The translations under genes were made by a program, and so were the position numbers. From NCBI RefSeq assembly GCF_023148685.1, contig NZ_JAHXNL010000001.1, forward strand, positions 372,001-436,000: a DNA stretch of 64,000 nt. The letters are read 5' to 3'. This stretch comes from Georgenia sp. EYE_87. GTDB taxonomy: Bacteria > Actinomycetota > Actinomycetes > Actinomycetales > Actinomycetaceae. Of this stretch, positions 19,661 to 29,771 are shown piece after piece. The notes below the pieces were generated by a model. It saw nothing but the letters and a program-made list of their open reading frames with translations. It was not told the origin of the DNA and did no database searches. Numbering within the stretch: the stretch's first letter is position 1; each line of letters starts with the position of its first letter.

Positions 19661-19690
19661 TTGGACTTTCCCCGGTGCGGTGGTTAAAGT
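19661..19690 (+). promoter_or_regulatory. Candidate promoter for the tRNA Gly-Cys-Val cluster
   Basis: TTGGAC (19661-19666) and TAAAGT (19685-19690) are separated by 18 bp, a sigma-70-like arrangement 43 bp before the first tRNA. The stretch is noticeably less GC-rich than its surroundings. It lies in the 117 bp between the divergent aminotransferase gene and tRNA-Gly. Confidence 0.5.
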
Positions 19691-19732
19691 TCTGGACGTT
19701 CCACCGGATCGGAGACGAGCCGGATGGCACAC

Positions 19733-19805
19733 GCGGATGTGGCTCAGTTGGTAGAGCATCACCTTGCCAAGGTGAGGGTCGCGGGTTCGAGTCCCGTCAT
19801 CCGCT
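19733..19805 (+). tRNA. tRNA-Gly (GCC)
   Basis: 73-nt cloverleaf: acceptor GCGGATG/CATCCGC, D arm with GCTCAGTTGGTAGAGC, anticodon stem-loop CACCTTGCCAAGGTG (anticodon GCC), T arm GCGGGTTCGAGTCCCGT, discriminator T. CCA is not encoded. First of three clustered tRNAs. Confidence 0.97.
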
Positions 19806-19838
19806 CGGAGGCACCACCACCCGGTGGGCATCCCTCAG

Positions 19839-19909
19839 GGTGGCGTGGCCGAGAGGCGAGGCAGCGGCCTGCAAAGCCGTATACACGGGTTCGAATCCCG
19901 TCGCCACCT
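19839..19909 (+). tRNA. tRNA-Cys (GCA)
   Basis: 71-nt cloverleaf: acceptor GGTGGCG/CGCCACC, anticodon loop CTGCAAA (anticodon GCA), T arm CGGGTTCGAATCCCG, and discriminator U73, which is the usual identity base for tRNA-Cys. CCA is not encoded. Separated by 33 bp from tRNA-Gly and 18 bp from tRNA-Val. Confidence 0.97.
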
Positions 19910-19927
19910 CTCTGCGGTGCATGACCT

Positions 19928-19999
19928 GGGCGATTGGCGCAGCGGTAGCGCGCTTCCCTGACACGGAAGAGGTCACTGGTTCGATCCCAGTATCGCCCA
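19928..19999 (+). tRNA. tRNA-Val (GAC), with CCA encoded
   Basis: 72-nt cloverleaf: acceptor GGGCGAT/ATCGCCC, anticodon stem-loop CTTCCCTGACACGGAAG (anticodon GAC), T arm CTGGTTCGATCCCAG, discriminator A followed by genomic CCA at 20000-20002. It is the only one of the four tRNAs here with an encoded CCA. A strong terminator begins four bases later. Confidence 0.97.
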
Positions 20000-20005
20000 C
20001 CACGA

Positions 20006-20043
20006 AGAAGGGCCCGTCCGGAGACATCCGGACGGGCCCTTCT
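20006..20043 (+). terminator. Rho-independent terminator of the tRNA cluster
   Basis: A 16-bp perfect stem (agaagggcccgtccgg and its complement) with a 6-base loop (agacat), the distal arm ending in cccttct. It directly follows tRNA-Val(GAC) and ends the Gly-Cys-Val transcript. Confidence 0.9.
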
Positions 20044-20181
20044 CGCGTCGGCCCGCACCCGGGACGGCACGGTCGGCAGCCCGGACGGCTGGTCGTCCCC
20101 CAGTCTCCAGGACTATCAGCCTCCAGGACTCATCGGCCCTGGCACCGGGTGTCGCCTCCGCCACCGGGCGACTGCGGCGAG

Positions 20182-20961
20182 TCAGACCTTCGCGTAGCGG
20201 GCGCGGCCGAAGGAGTAGACGCCGTATGCGGCGAGGCCCAGCGCGACCGCGGTGAGCAGCGCCTTGCCGAACGGCAGCTGCTGGAGGGAGCGCAGCGCGC
20301 CGTCGAGCCCCGATGCCCGCTCGGAGTCGGCGGTCGCGGCCGCCGTCACGAACAGGGCACCCACCACGGTGAGCGCGACGCCCTTGGCGACGTAGCCGAT
20401 CTGCCCGGCCCTGACCACCCACGGACCGGGGTGCTCCCGCAGGTCCTGGAGGAACTTCTTCTTCCAGCCCTTGACCACGTGATAGACGGCGACGGCGATG
20501 ACGCCCAGCCCGACCAGCGCCACGAGCGCACGGCCGAACGGCTGGGCCATGAGCGTGGCGGTGGTGCTCTCCGTGCTCCCCGATCCTGACGACGACGATC
20601 CCCGCACCACGGACACCGCCGTCCAGGCGAGCGCCAGGTAGAGGACCGCCTTGCCGGCGCTCTTGAGCCGGGTGCCGGTGTCCGACCGGGCGATCGCCTC
20701 GGTGATCTGCCACAACGCGAGCAGAGCGAAGCCCACCGCGAGCACCCACAGCAGCGCCGCGCCGAGGGCGTTGCCTGCCAGCTGCTGCATCGCGCCCGTC
20801 TGGTCGGCCGACTCCCCGGACTGCCCCCATGCCACCTGCAGCGCGATCCACGCGATGAGCAGGTGGAGGACGCCGCTCGCGGCGTACCCCACTCGTGCAC
20901 CCGTCTCCAGCAACCGGTGATTCCCCGCCTGTGCCGCAGTTCCCCGCACCGTCGCATCCAT
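20182..20961 (-). CDS. DUF1206 membrane protein
   Basis: A 259-residue protein made of three tandem copies of the DUF1206 unit, each a pair of transmembrane helices. Each repeat starts with an ARVGY/GYVAKG-type glycine motif (RVGYAASGVLHLLIAW, the LGVIAVAVYHVVKGW region and QIGYVAKGVALTVVG). Function is unknown; it is widespread in actinobacteria and cyanobacteria. It lies downstream of the two PAP2 genes on the same strand, but about 100 bp away, so it is probably a separate unit. Confidence 0.88.
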   Translation of the reverse strand: MDATVRGTAAQAGNHRLLETGARVGYAASGVLHLLIAWIALQVAWGQSGESADQTGAMQQLAGNALGAALLWVLAVGFALLALWQITEAIARSDTGTRLKSAGKAVLYLALAWTAVSVVRGSSSSGSGSTESTTATLMAQPFGRALVALVGLGVIAVAVYHVVKGWKKKFLQDLREHPGPWVVRAGQIGYVAKGVALTVVGALFVTAAATADSERASGLDGALRSLQQLPFGKALLTAVALGLAAYGVYSFGRARYAKV

Positions 20962-21062
20962 GGCGAAACTGTGGCACCGCGCGGAGCGCTGCGCGCGTCG
21001 GAGTGCGCGCGACTCAGCTCGAGGCCGGGCGCCGCGCCCACGGGCCGCACGGCGACCACGGC

Positions 21063-21788
21063 TCAGCCGGCCGCCACCTCGGCCGCGGGGCCGGCCTCGC
21101 GCTGCGCCCGCCGGTCACGGCGGAGGTAGTGCCAGGCGATCAGGGCGCACGCGATCCCGTTGAGGAACCCGACGGCGACGTCCGTCGCGCTGTGCATCCC
21201 CCGGTAGAGCCGCGCGGTGGCGACCAGCGGCGGGACGAGCACGCACGCGATCGTCGCCGTGCGGCGCAGAACGGGCCGGCGGATGCGTTGGGCGAGCATC
21301 GCCATCGTCAGGTAGAAGGCGGTCGAGGCGCCCGTGTGGCCGCTCGGGAAGGACGAGGTGGGTGGCGCGACGTCGAGCTGCTCGACGTCCGGGCGTCCCC
21401 GGCCCACGACGGCGGAGGAGGTGATGAACACCAGCGCCTGCAGCGCGACGGCGATCCCGGGCACCACCGCCAGCCACCACTGTCGGGTCCGCCACCAGAG
21501 GACGGCGATGGCGACCAGACAGGCGCTGATGATGAACAGCGTGCCACCGATGTTGGACAGCACGGACGTGACCGTGTCGAGCAGGGGCGTGCGCTCGGAG
21601 ACGAACGCCTCGTTGACCGCGTCCTCCTCCGGGAGGGAGTTCAGCGGGCCGACGATGAGGAAGCCGGTGCCCACGACGAGTGCCCACAGCGGCACGACGG
21701 GGAGAAGGGCCCTGCGGCCGAGGTCGGTGAGGGCCGCCCGCACGGTCGGCCGGCTCGTGTCGCGCTCCCAGCGGTGCAGGAACCCCAT
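21063..21788 (-). CDS. PAP2 superfamily phosphatase (first of a tandem pair)
   Basis: A 241-residue integral membrane phosphatase. The three PAP2 motifs are visible: VVGRGRPD, FPSGHTGAS (catalytic PSGH) and ARLYRGMHSATDVAVG (His and Asp). Members dephosphorylate lipid phosphates such as phosphatidic acid or undecaprenyl pyrophosphate; the substrate is not determinable. The ATG at 21788 lies two bases after the stop of the next upstream PAP2 gene, so the two are cotranscribed. Confidence 0.92.
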   Translation of the reverse strand: MGFLHRWERDTSRPTVRAALTDLGRRALLPVVPLWALVVGTGFLIVGPLNSLPEEDAVNEAFVSERTPLLDTVTSVLSNIGGTLFIISACLVAIAVLWWRTRQWWLAVVPGIAVALQALVFITSSAVVGRGRPDVEQLDVAPPTSSFPSGHTGASTAFYLTMAMLAQRIRRPVLRRTATIACVLVPPLVATARLYRGMHSATDVAVGFLNGIACALIAWHYLRRDRRAQREAGPAAEVAAG

Positions 21789-21790
21789 CG

Positions 21791-22477
21791 TCAGGTCTCC
21801 GTCGGCAGCTCTGTCGGGTGGACGGGGCTCCAGCCGACATAGCCCAGGTACGAGCCGCCGGCGGCCGCACAGCCCAGCACCACACCCGCGACGACGTCGG
21901 ACGGGTAGTGCACCCCGAGCAGCACCCGGTCGAGCCCGGTGAGCACGACCAGCAGGCCGGCTACCAGCGGCACGACCGCCCGGGCACGCGGCCCGAGCAG
22001 GGGCCAGACGAGCGCCGTGACGACGATCCCCGCCGCGGCGGTGTTCATGGCGTGACCGGAGGGGAAGCTGAAGCCGGGCGCGTGGGCGACGGCCTCGTCG
22101 ACGACCGGCCTGGCGCGCTGGACGCCGGTCTTGACCACGAGGTTCAGGCCCCAGGTCAGCATGAGGGTGACGAAGGCCCACAGGGCGCGGGTGCGCAGAG
22201 CGTGCCGGCGCCAGACCCACAGGCACAGGATCGTCACCGCGAGGTTCACCCAGCGCGCCTGGAACGCGGTCTGCCACGTGAGGAGCACGACCCGGACCAC
22301 GGGCTGCTCCCGGGTGAGGTCGGTGCCCGCCCGGACGGCGGAGTGGTCGAGGTCCACGACCGGACCGGACTGCGCCCGGACCAGGTAGGCCAGGACGGCC
22401 ACGGGCACCGTCAGCGTGGCGGCGACGACGACGGCGCGCAGGATCCTGCGCGCTCGGGACGGGACGACGACGGCCAC
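21791..22477 (-). CDS. PAP2 superfamily phosphatase (second of a tandem pair)
   Basis: A 228-residue membrane phosphatase with complete motifs KTGVQRARP, FPSGHAMNT and DRVLLGVHYPSDVVAG. It is the promoter-proximal gene of the pair and is more canonical than its neighbour (BcrC/PgpB-like motif spacing). An undecaprenyl pyrophosphate phosphatase role in cell-wall lipid recycling is plausible but unproven. It diverges from the sulP gene with 158 bp between starts. Confidence 0.92.
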   Translation of the reverse strand: MAVVVPSRARRILRAVVVAATLTVPVAVLAYLVRAQSGPVVDLDHSAVRAGTDLTREQPVVRVVLLTWQTAFQARWVNLAVTILCLWVWRRHALRTRALWAFVTLMLTWGLNLVVKTGVQRARPVVDEAVAHAPGFSFPSGHAMNTAAAGIVVTALVWPLLGPRARAVVPLVAGLLVVLTGLDRVLLGVHYPSDVVAGVVLGCAAAGGSYLGYVGWSPVHPTELPTET

Positions 22478-22635
22478 GGCGGAAGGCTAGGCCCGGCACC
22501 GCTCCGCCGCCCGCCGGACGGCGGTCGGACGCGAGCCGCCACCGCGGGAGCGCGGGCGTGAACTCCCGTCCGCCGCCTGCGCCTCGCCGGTACCGTTGAC
22601 CCGCCGGGCGTCCAGACCCGGGGAAAGAGGCGGCC

Positions 22636-24324
22636 ATGGCTCCGCCGGCGGGGCCGGAGACGGGCCTGCACCTGCTGCGCCGCTACCGGCGCGCGTGGTG
22701 GCGCGGCGACGTCGTGGCGGGCGTGACGGTCACCGCCTACCTCGTCCCCCAGGTCATGGCCTACGGCGCCCTGGCCGGGCTCCCGCCCGCCGTCGGGCTC
22801 TGGACCATCCTGCCCTCGCTCGCGCTCTACGCCGTGCTCGGCTCGTCCCGCCACCTCTCGGTGGGCCCCGAGTCGACGACCGCGCTGATGGTCGCCCTCG
22901 TCGTGGGTCCGCTCGCGGACGGCGACCCCGCGCGGTACGCGACCCTCGCCGCAGCCCTGGCGCTCCTCGTCGGCGTCCTGGCGCTCCTCGCCCGGCTGGC
23001 GCGGCTGGGAGTCGTGTCCGACGTCGTCTCCCGGCCCGTGCTCATCGGCTACATGGCGGGCGTGGCCGCCCTCATGATCAGCGGGCAGCTCGAGAAGGTC
23101 ACCGGGGTGAGCGTCCCGGACGGCACCTTCGCCGAGCAGGTCCTCGCGTTCCTGCGCGGCCTCGGCGAGGTGGACCCGGCGACCACGGCGCTCGCCGCCG
23201 TCACGCTCCTCGCGCTCCTCCTGCTCAAGCACTTCGTCCCCCGCGCGCCCGGTCCCATCCTCGTGGTCCTGGCGGCGACCGCCGCTGTCGCGCTCGCCGG
23301 GGCGCGAGCTGGCGACGTCGCCGTCGTCGGGCGCATCCCGGCGGCCGTGCCGACGCCGGGGCTGCCCGCGGTCGATCTCGCGGACCTGGGGTCGCTCGTC
23401 CCCGCGGCGCTGGGCGTCCTGATCGTCGGGTTCACGGACAACGTGCTCACCGCGCGGGCCTTCGCGTCCAAGGGCGGGTACCGGATCGATCCCGACCAGG
23501 AGCTCCTCGCCCTGGGGGCGGTGAACGTCGCCGCCGGCCTGGTGCACGGCTTCCCGGTCTCCTCCTCCGGGTCGCGCACCGCGATCGGGGTGGCGTCCGG
23601 CGCCCGGACGCAGATGTACTCCCTCGTCGCCGTGGTCACCGTCCTCGCCGTCCTCCTCCTCGGCCGGCCGCTGCTCGCGCAGTTCCCGATGGCGGCCCTG
23701 GGCGCGCTCATCGTCTTCGCCGCGCTCCAGCTGATCGACGTCCCCGGCTTCCGCAAGCTCGCCTCCTTCCGGCGTGCGGAGCTCGCCCTCGCGGTGGCCA
23801 CCCTCGCCGCCGTCGTGATCCTCGGGATCCTCCCCGGCGTCCTGCTGGCCGTCGCGCTGTCCTTCGTGGAGATGCTGCTGCGGGTGGGCCGTCCGCACGA
23901 CGCGGTGCTGGGTCAGGTGCCGGGGCTGGCCGGCATGCACGACGTCGACGACTACCCCGAGGCGACGACGATCCCCGGCCTCGTCGTCTACCGCTACGAC
24001 TCCCCGCTCTTCTTCGCCAACGCCGAGGACTTCCGGCGGCGGGCCCTGCGTGCGGTGGAGGACCAGACCGACCGGGTGCGCTGGTTCGTCCTCAACGCCG
24101 AGGCGAACGTCGAGGTCGACCTCACGGCGCTGGACGCCCTGGAGGCCCTCCGTGCCGAGCTGACGGACCGGGGCGTCGTCGTCGCGATGGCCCGGGTCAA
24201 GCAGGACCTGTTCGCCGAGCTCGAGGCGTACGGCCTCGTGGAGGCGCTCGGGCGGGACCGGTTCTACGCCACCCTGCCGACGGCGGTCGCGGCCTACCGG
24301 GAGTGGGCGAGGTCGAGCTCGTAG
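22636..24324 (+). CDS. SulP family anion transporter with STAS domain
   Basis: A 562-residue SLC26/SulP permease. The transmembrane domain (about 15-410) contains the signature region VTAYLVPQVMAYGALAGLPP near the N-terminus and FPVSSSGSRTAIGVASGA mid-domain. A cytoplasmic STAS domain follows (about 435-550; FVLNAEANVEVDLTALDALEAL). Substrates in the family include sulfate, bicarbonate and dicarboxylates; no carbonic anhydrase or sulfate gene is adjacent to decide. The ATG has GGGAAAGAGG upstream. The 3' end overlaps the convergent YgjV-like gene by 31 bp. Confidence 0.92.
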   Translation: MAPPAGPETGLHLLRRYRRAWWRGDVVAGVTVTAYLVPQVMAYGALAGLPPAVGLWTILPSLALYAVLGSSRHLSVGPESTTALMVALVVGPLADGDPARYATLAAALALLVGVLALLARLARLGVVSDVVSRPVLIGYMAGVAALMISGQLEKVTGVSVPDGTFAEQVLAFLRGLGEVDPATTALAAVTLLALLLLKHFVPRAPGPILVVLAATAAVALAGARAGDVAVVGRIPAAVPTPGLPAVDLADLGSLVPAALGVLIVGFTDNVLTARAFASKGGYRIDPDQELLALGAVNVAAGLVHGFPVSSSGSRTAIGVASGARTQMYSLVAVVTVLAVLLLGRPLLAQFPMAALGALIVFAALQLIDVPGFRKLASFRRAELALAVATLAAVVILGILPGVLLAVALSFVEMLLRVGRPHDAVLGQVPGLAGMHDVDDYPEATTIPGLVVYRYDSPLFFANAEDFRRRALRAVEDQTDRVRWFVLNAEANVEVDLTALDALEALRAELTDRGVVVAMARVKQDLFAELEAYGLVEALGRDRFYATLPTAVAAYREWARSSS

Positions 24325-24914
24325 GCGTCGCCCACGAGCGTGAAGCCGATCCGTCCGTAGTACGGCTCCTTCACCCCGGGGGCCGTGCGCACGCGTCGGT
24401 AGCCGTCCTCGAGCAGGATGTCGCTGGCGTTGAAGACGAACTCCCCCGGGGTGAAGTCGCGGTACCTCTCCACCACGTGGTCGAGGTCGATCTGCGCGAC
24501 GCCGTCGCCGGCGTCGTGCAGCAGGACGTAGCCCACGGTCTCGTCGCCCCTGACGATCAGGTAGGCGGCACCGCCCGGGACGGGGCCGCGGAAGCCCGGG
24601 TCGAACCGCTCGATGTCCGCCCGGTGCCGGGTGAGGAGGTGGTGGAGGTACTCCCCCGCCGGGTCCACGCGCAGCACCTCGTAGGCCTCCTCGGAGTGGC
24701 GCGACCCGAGCAGCCGGTAGAGGTTGACCACCTGGATCGCGGCGAGAACCACGTTGAGCACCACCACCGGCCACACGCCGAGGACGCCGTTGTAGAGGAT
24801 CTGCAGCAGGCAGCCGACGAGGTTGATGAACCGGAGCCGGAGAATCCGCTGCTGCATCATCGACCAGACCACCACGGCAGAGCCGATCCACCCGATGACC
24901 TCCAGGACCGGCAT
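24294..24914 (-). CDS. YgjV-like membrane domain fused to a GNAT-like domain
   Basis: A 206-residue protein with two parts. The first 75 or so residues form three short hydrophobic helices with the pattern LEVIGWIGSAVVVWSMMQQ and LRFINLVGCLLQILYNG, resembling the YgjV inner-membrane family. The rest is soluble; it ends with PYYGRIGFTLVG, which resembles the terminal strand of GNAT acetyltransferases, but a clear acetyl-CoA loop was not identified. Function unknown. ATG at 24914 is chosen for its GGGAGG site; GTG at 24923 is possible. It is convergent with sulP. Confidence 0.72.
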   Translation of the reverse strand: MPVLEVIGWIGSAVVVWSMMQQRILRLRFINLVGCLLQILYNGVLGVWPVVVLNVVLAAIQVVNLYRLLGSRHSEEAYEVLRVDPAGEYLHHLLTRHRADIERFDPGFRGPVPGGAAYLIVRGDETVGYVLLHDAGDGVAQIDLDHVVERYRDFTPGEFVFNASDILLEDGYRRVRTAPGVKEPYYGRIGFTLVGDAYELDLAHSR

Positions 24915-25110
24915 CGCCGACACCTCCCGCTCCCCGGGCGCGGCACCGGTCGCCGCGCCGACGTCGTCGCGATCCTGCCACGGCCCACGACGGCGATCGC
25001 GGGACTCCGGGGACCGCCGAAAGGCCCCCGGGCGTGAGGCATGTCACGGCGGGGCCGCGCAGGGGTCTGCCGGAGGGCCGTGCAGCCAACGGCATGCCAA
25101 GGTATCCCCC

Positions 25111-27227
<2,117 letters not shown>

Positions 27228-27231
<4 letters not shown>

Positions 27232-29771
27232 GCGAGGTTCGCCCCGACGACGCGTCCCTCGCCGCGGTGCAGCACGCCGGCCCGGCCGCCGCGCACCTGC
27301 CGGGACCGGGACGACGCCTGCCCGTGAGCACCTACCGGCTCCAGCTCGGCCCGGACCTGACGTTCGCCGACGCCGAGGCCGCACTGCCGTACCTCGACGC
27401 GCTGGGCGTGACGGACCTCTACCTCTCCCCCGTGCTCCAGGCGGCCCCGGGCTCCACCCACGGCTACGACGTCGTCGACCACAGCCGGATCAGCGACGTG
27501 ATGGGCGGCCGGGCGGGCCTGGAGCGGCTCGCCGCCGCCGCCCACGCGCGCGGCATGGGCGTCGTCGTCGACGTGGTCCCGAACCACATGGCGGTCCCCA
27601 CCCCGGTGTGGCACAACCGCGCCCTGTGGTCGCTGCTGCGGCTGGGGGCGGCCTCCCCCTACGCCGCCTGGTTCGACGTCGACCTCGAGGACCGCGACGG
27701 CCTCCTCATGCCGGTGCTCGGCTCGCGCATCGGCGACGTCCTCGCCTCGGGCGAGCTCGTCCTGGACCGCATGGTCGTCCCCACCGAGCCCGATGCCGGC
27801 GAGCAGGCGGTCCTGCGCTACTACGACCACGTCTTCCCGGTCCGGCCGGAGACCGAGCAGCTCCCGCTGGCCGAGCTGGTCGAGCGGCAGCACTACCGGC
27901 TGGCGTACTGGCGGGTCGCGGACGAGGAGCTGAACTACCGGCGCTTCTTCGACGTCGGCACCCTCGCCGCCGTCCGTGTGGAGGACGCGCAGGTCTTCGA
28001 GGCCACCCACGCGCTCCTGCTCGAGCTTTTCCACGCGGGCGTGATCGACGCCTTCCGCATCGACCACCCGGACGGCCTCGCCGACCCGCGCGGGTACCTG
28101 CGCCGGCTGAGCGAGGCGACGGGCGGGGCCTGGATCGCCGCCGAGAAGATCCTCGAGGGCGAGGAGGAGCTGCCCGAGGACTGGCCCGTGGCCGGCACCA
28201 CCGGCTACGACGCCGCCTGGCGGCTGCACGCGCTGCAGGTGGACCCGGCCGGGGCCGTGCCGCTCGCCGGCCTGATGCAGGAGCTCACCGGTGACCCGGC
28301 GAACCTGCCCGCCATGATCGAGACGGCGAAGCGGCAGATCGTCTCCACCTCCCTCTACGCGGAGACCGACCGGCTCGCCCGGCTGCTGGCGGACATCTGC
28401 CACGACGACATCCGCCTGCGCGACCACACCTACCGGTCGCTGCTGGACTGCGTGGTCGAGCTCGTGGTCGCCTTCCCCCGCTACCGCGCCTACGTCGTGC
28501 CCGGGGAGGACGCCCCCGCCGCCGCCGAGCGCCTCTTCCACGAGGCCGCCGACGTGGCCCGGGCCCACCTCGAGCCCGACCGGCACGACACCCTCGACGT
28601 GGTCGTCGACCTCCTCCTGGGCCGCGAGTCCGGCAGCGCCGGCCGCACCCACGAGGGCCGCCGCGCCGAGCTCATGGTCCGCTTCCCGCAGGTGTGCGGG
28701 GCCGTCATGGCCAAGGGCGTGGAGGACACGGCCTACTACCGCTGGACGCACCTGCTGAGCCTGTGCGAGGTGGGCGGGGCGCCCGACCGCTTCGGCATCG
28801 ACCCGGACGAGCTCCACGGCTGGGCCGAGCGAACGGTGACCGCGTGGCCGGCCACCATGACGGCCGGCTCCACGCACGACACCAAGCGCGGCGAGGACGT
28901 CCGCTCGCGCATCGGCGTCCTCGCGAGCCACGCCGAGGAGTGGGCCGACCTGGTCCGCGGCCTGCGGGCGGCGACGGCGGACCTGCGCCCGGCGGACCTG
29001 GACGGGCGCACGGAGAACCTGCTGTGGCAGACCCTCGCCGGCACCTGGACCGAGGACGGCCCGATCTCCGCCGAGCGGCTGCAGGCGTACCTGCTCAAGG
29101 CGGCCCGCGAGCAGAAGTCCTGGACCACGTGGACCGCGCCGGACGAGGCGCGCGAGGCCGCGATGAACCGGTACGCGGCCGCCCTGCTCGAGCACCCCGA
29201 GGTGGTCGCGGCCTTCACCCGCTGGCTGGAGCGCACGGGCCCCGCCGTCCGGCGCAGCGTGCTGGGCACCAAGCTCCTGCAGCTCGCCGTCCCCGGCGTC
29301 GCGGACGTCTACCAGGGCTCCGAGATCACCCAGACCTCCCTGGTCGACCCGGACAACCGCCGCCCGGTGGATCTCGCCGACCTCGCGGCCACCCTGTCCG
29401 AGCTGGACGCGGGCCGGGCGCCGTCGGGCCTGGACGAGGAGAAGCTGCTGCTCACCGCCGCGGCCCTGCGGCTGCGGCGGACGCATCCCGAGGCCTTCGT
29501 CGGGGCCGGTGCGGGCTACGAGCCGCTGCCGACCACCACCGGCCACGCCGTCGCCCTCGCCCGCACGGACGCCGGCGGCCCGCGGGTGGTCGCGGTGGCC
29601 ACGCGCCTCATGGCCGACCCGGCACCCGCCCGCGCCCACGCCGACGCGACCGTCGTCCTGCCCGACGGGACGTGGCGCGACGTGCTGACCTCCGCCACCC
29701 ACGACGGCGGGCCCGCCCGCCTCGGCGACCTTCTGGCCACCTATCCCGTGGCCCTGCTGGAGCGCGCATGA
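27228..29771 (+). CDS. treY: Maltooligosyl trehalose synthase
   Basis: GH13 enzyme of 847 residues that turns the reducing-end alpha-1,4 bond of maltodextrin into an alpha-1,1 bond. It shows STYRLQL at the N-terminal barrel start, then nucleophile Asp279 (FRIDHPDGL), Glu306 (WIAAEKILEGEE) and Asp551 (STHDTKRGEDVR). The GTG at 27228 overlaps the glgX stop; about 30 residues precede the conserved STYR. The stop overlaps treZ as ATGA, giving strict translational coupling of all three trehalose genes. Confidence 0.97.

Noticed and set aside
18470-20003. tRNA cluster as an integration site for a genomic island
   Set aside because: No integrase, no direct repeat of a tRNA 3' end and no composition shift in the flanks.
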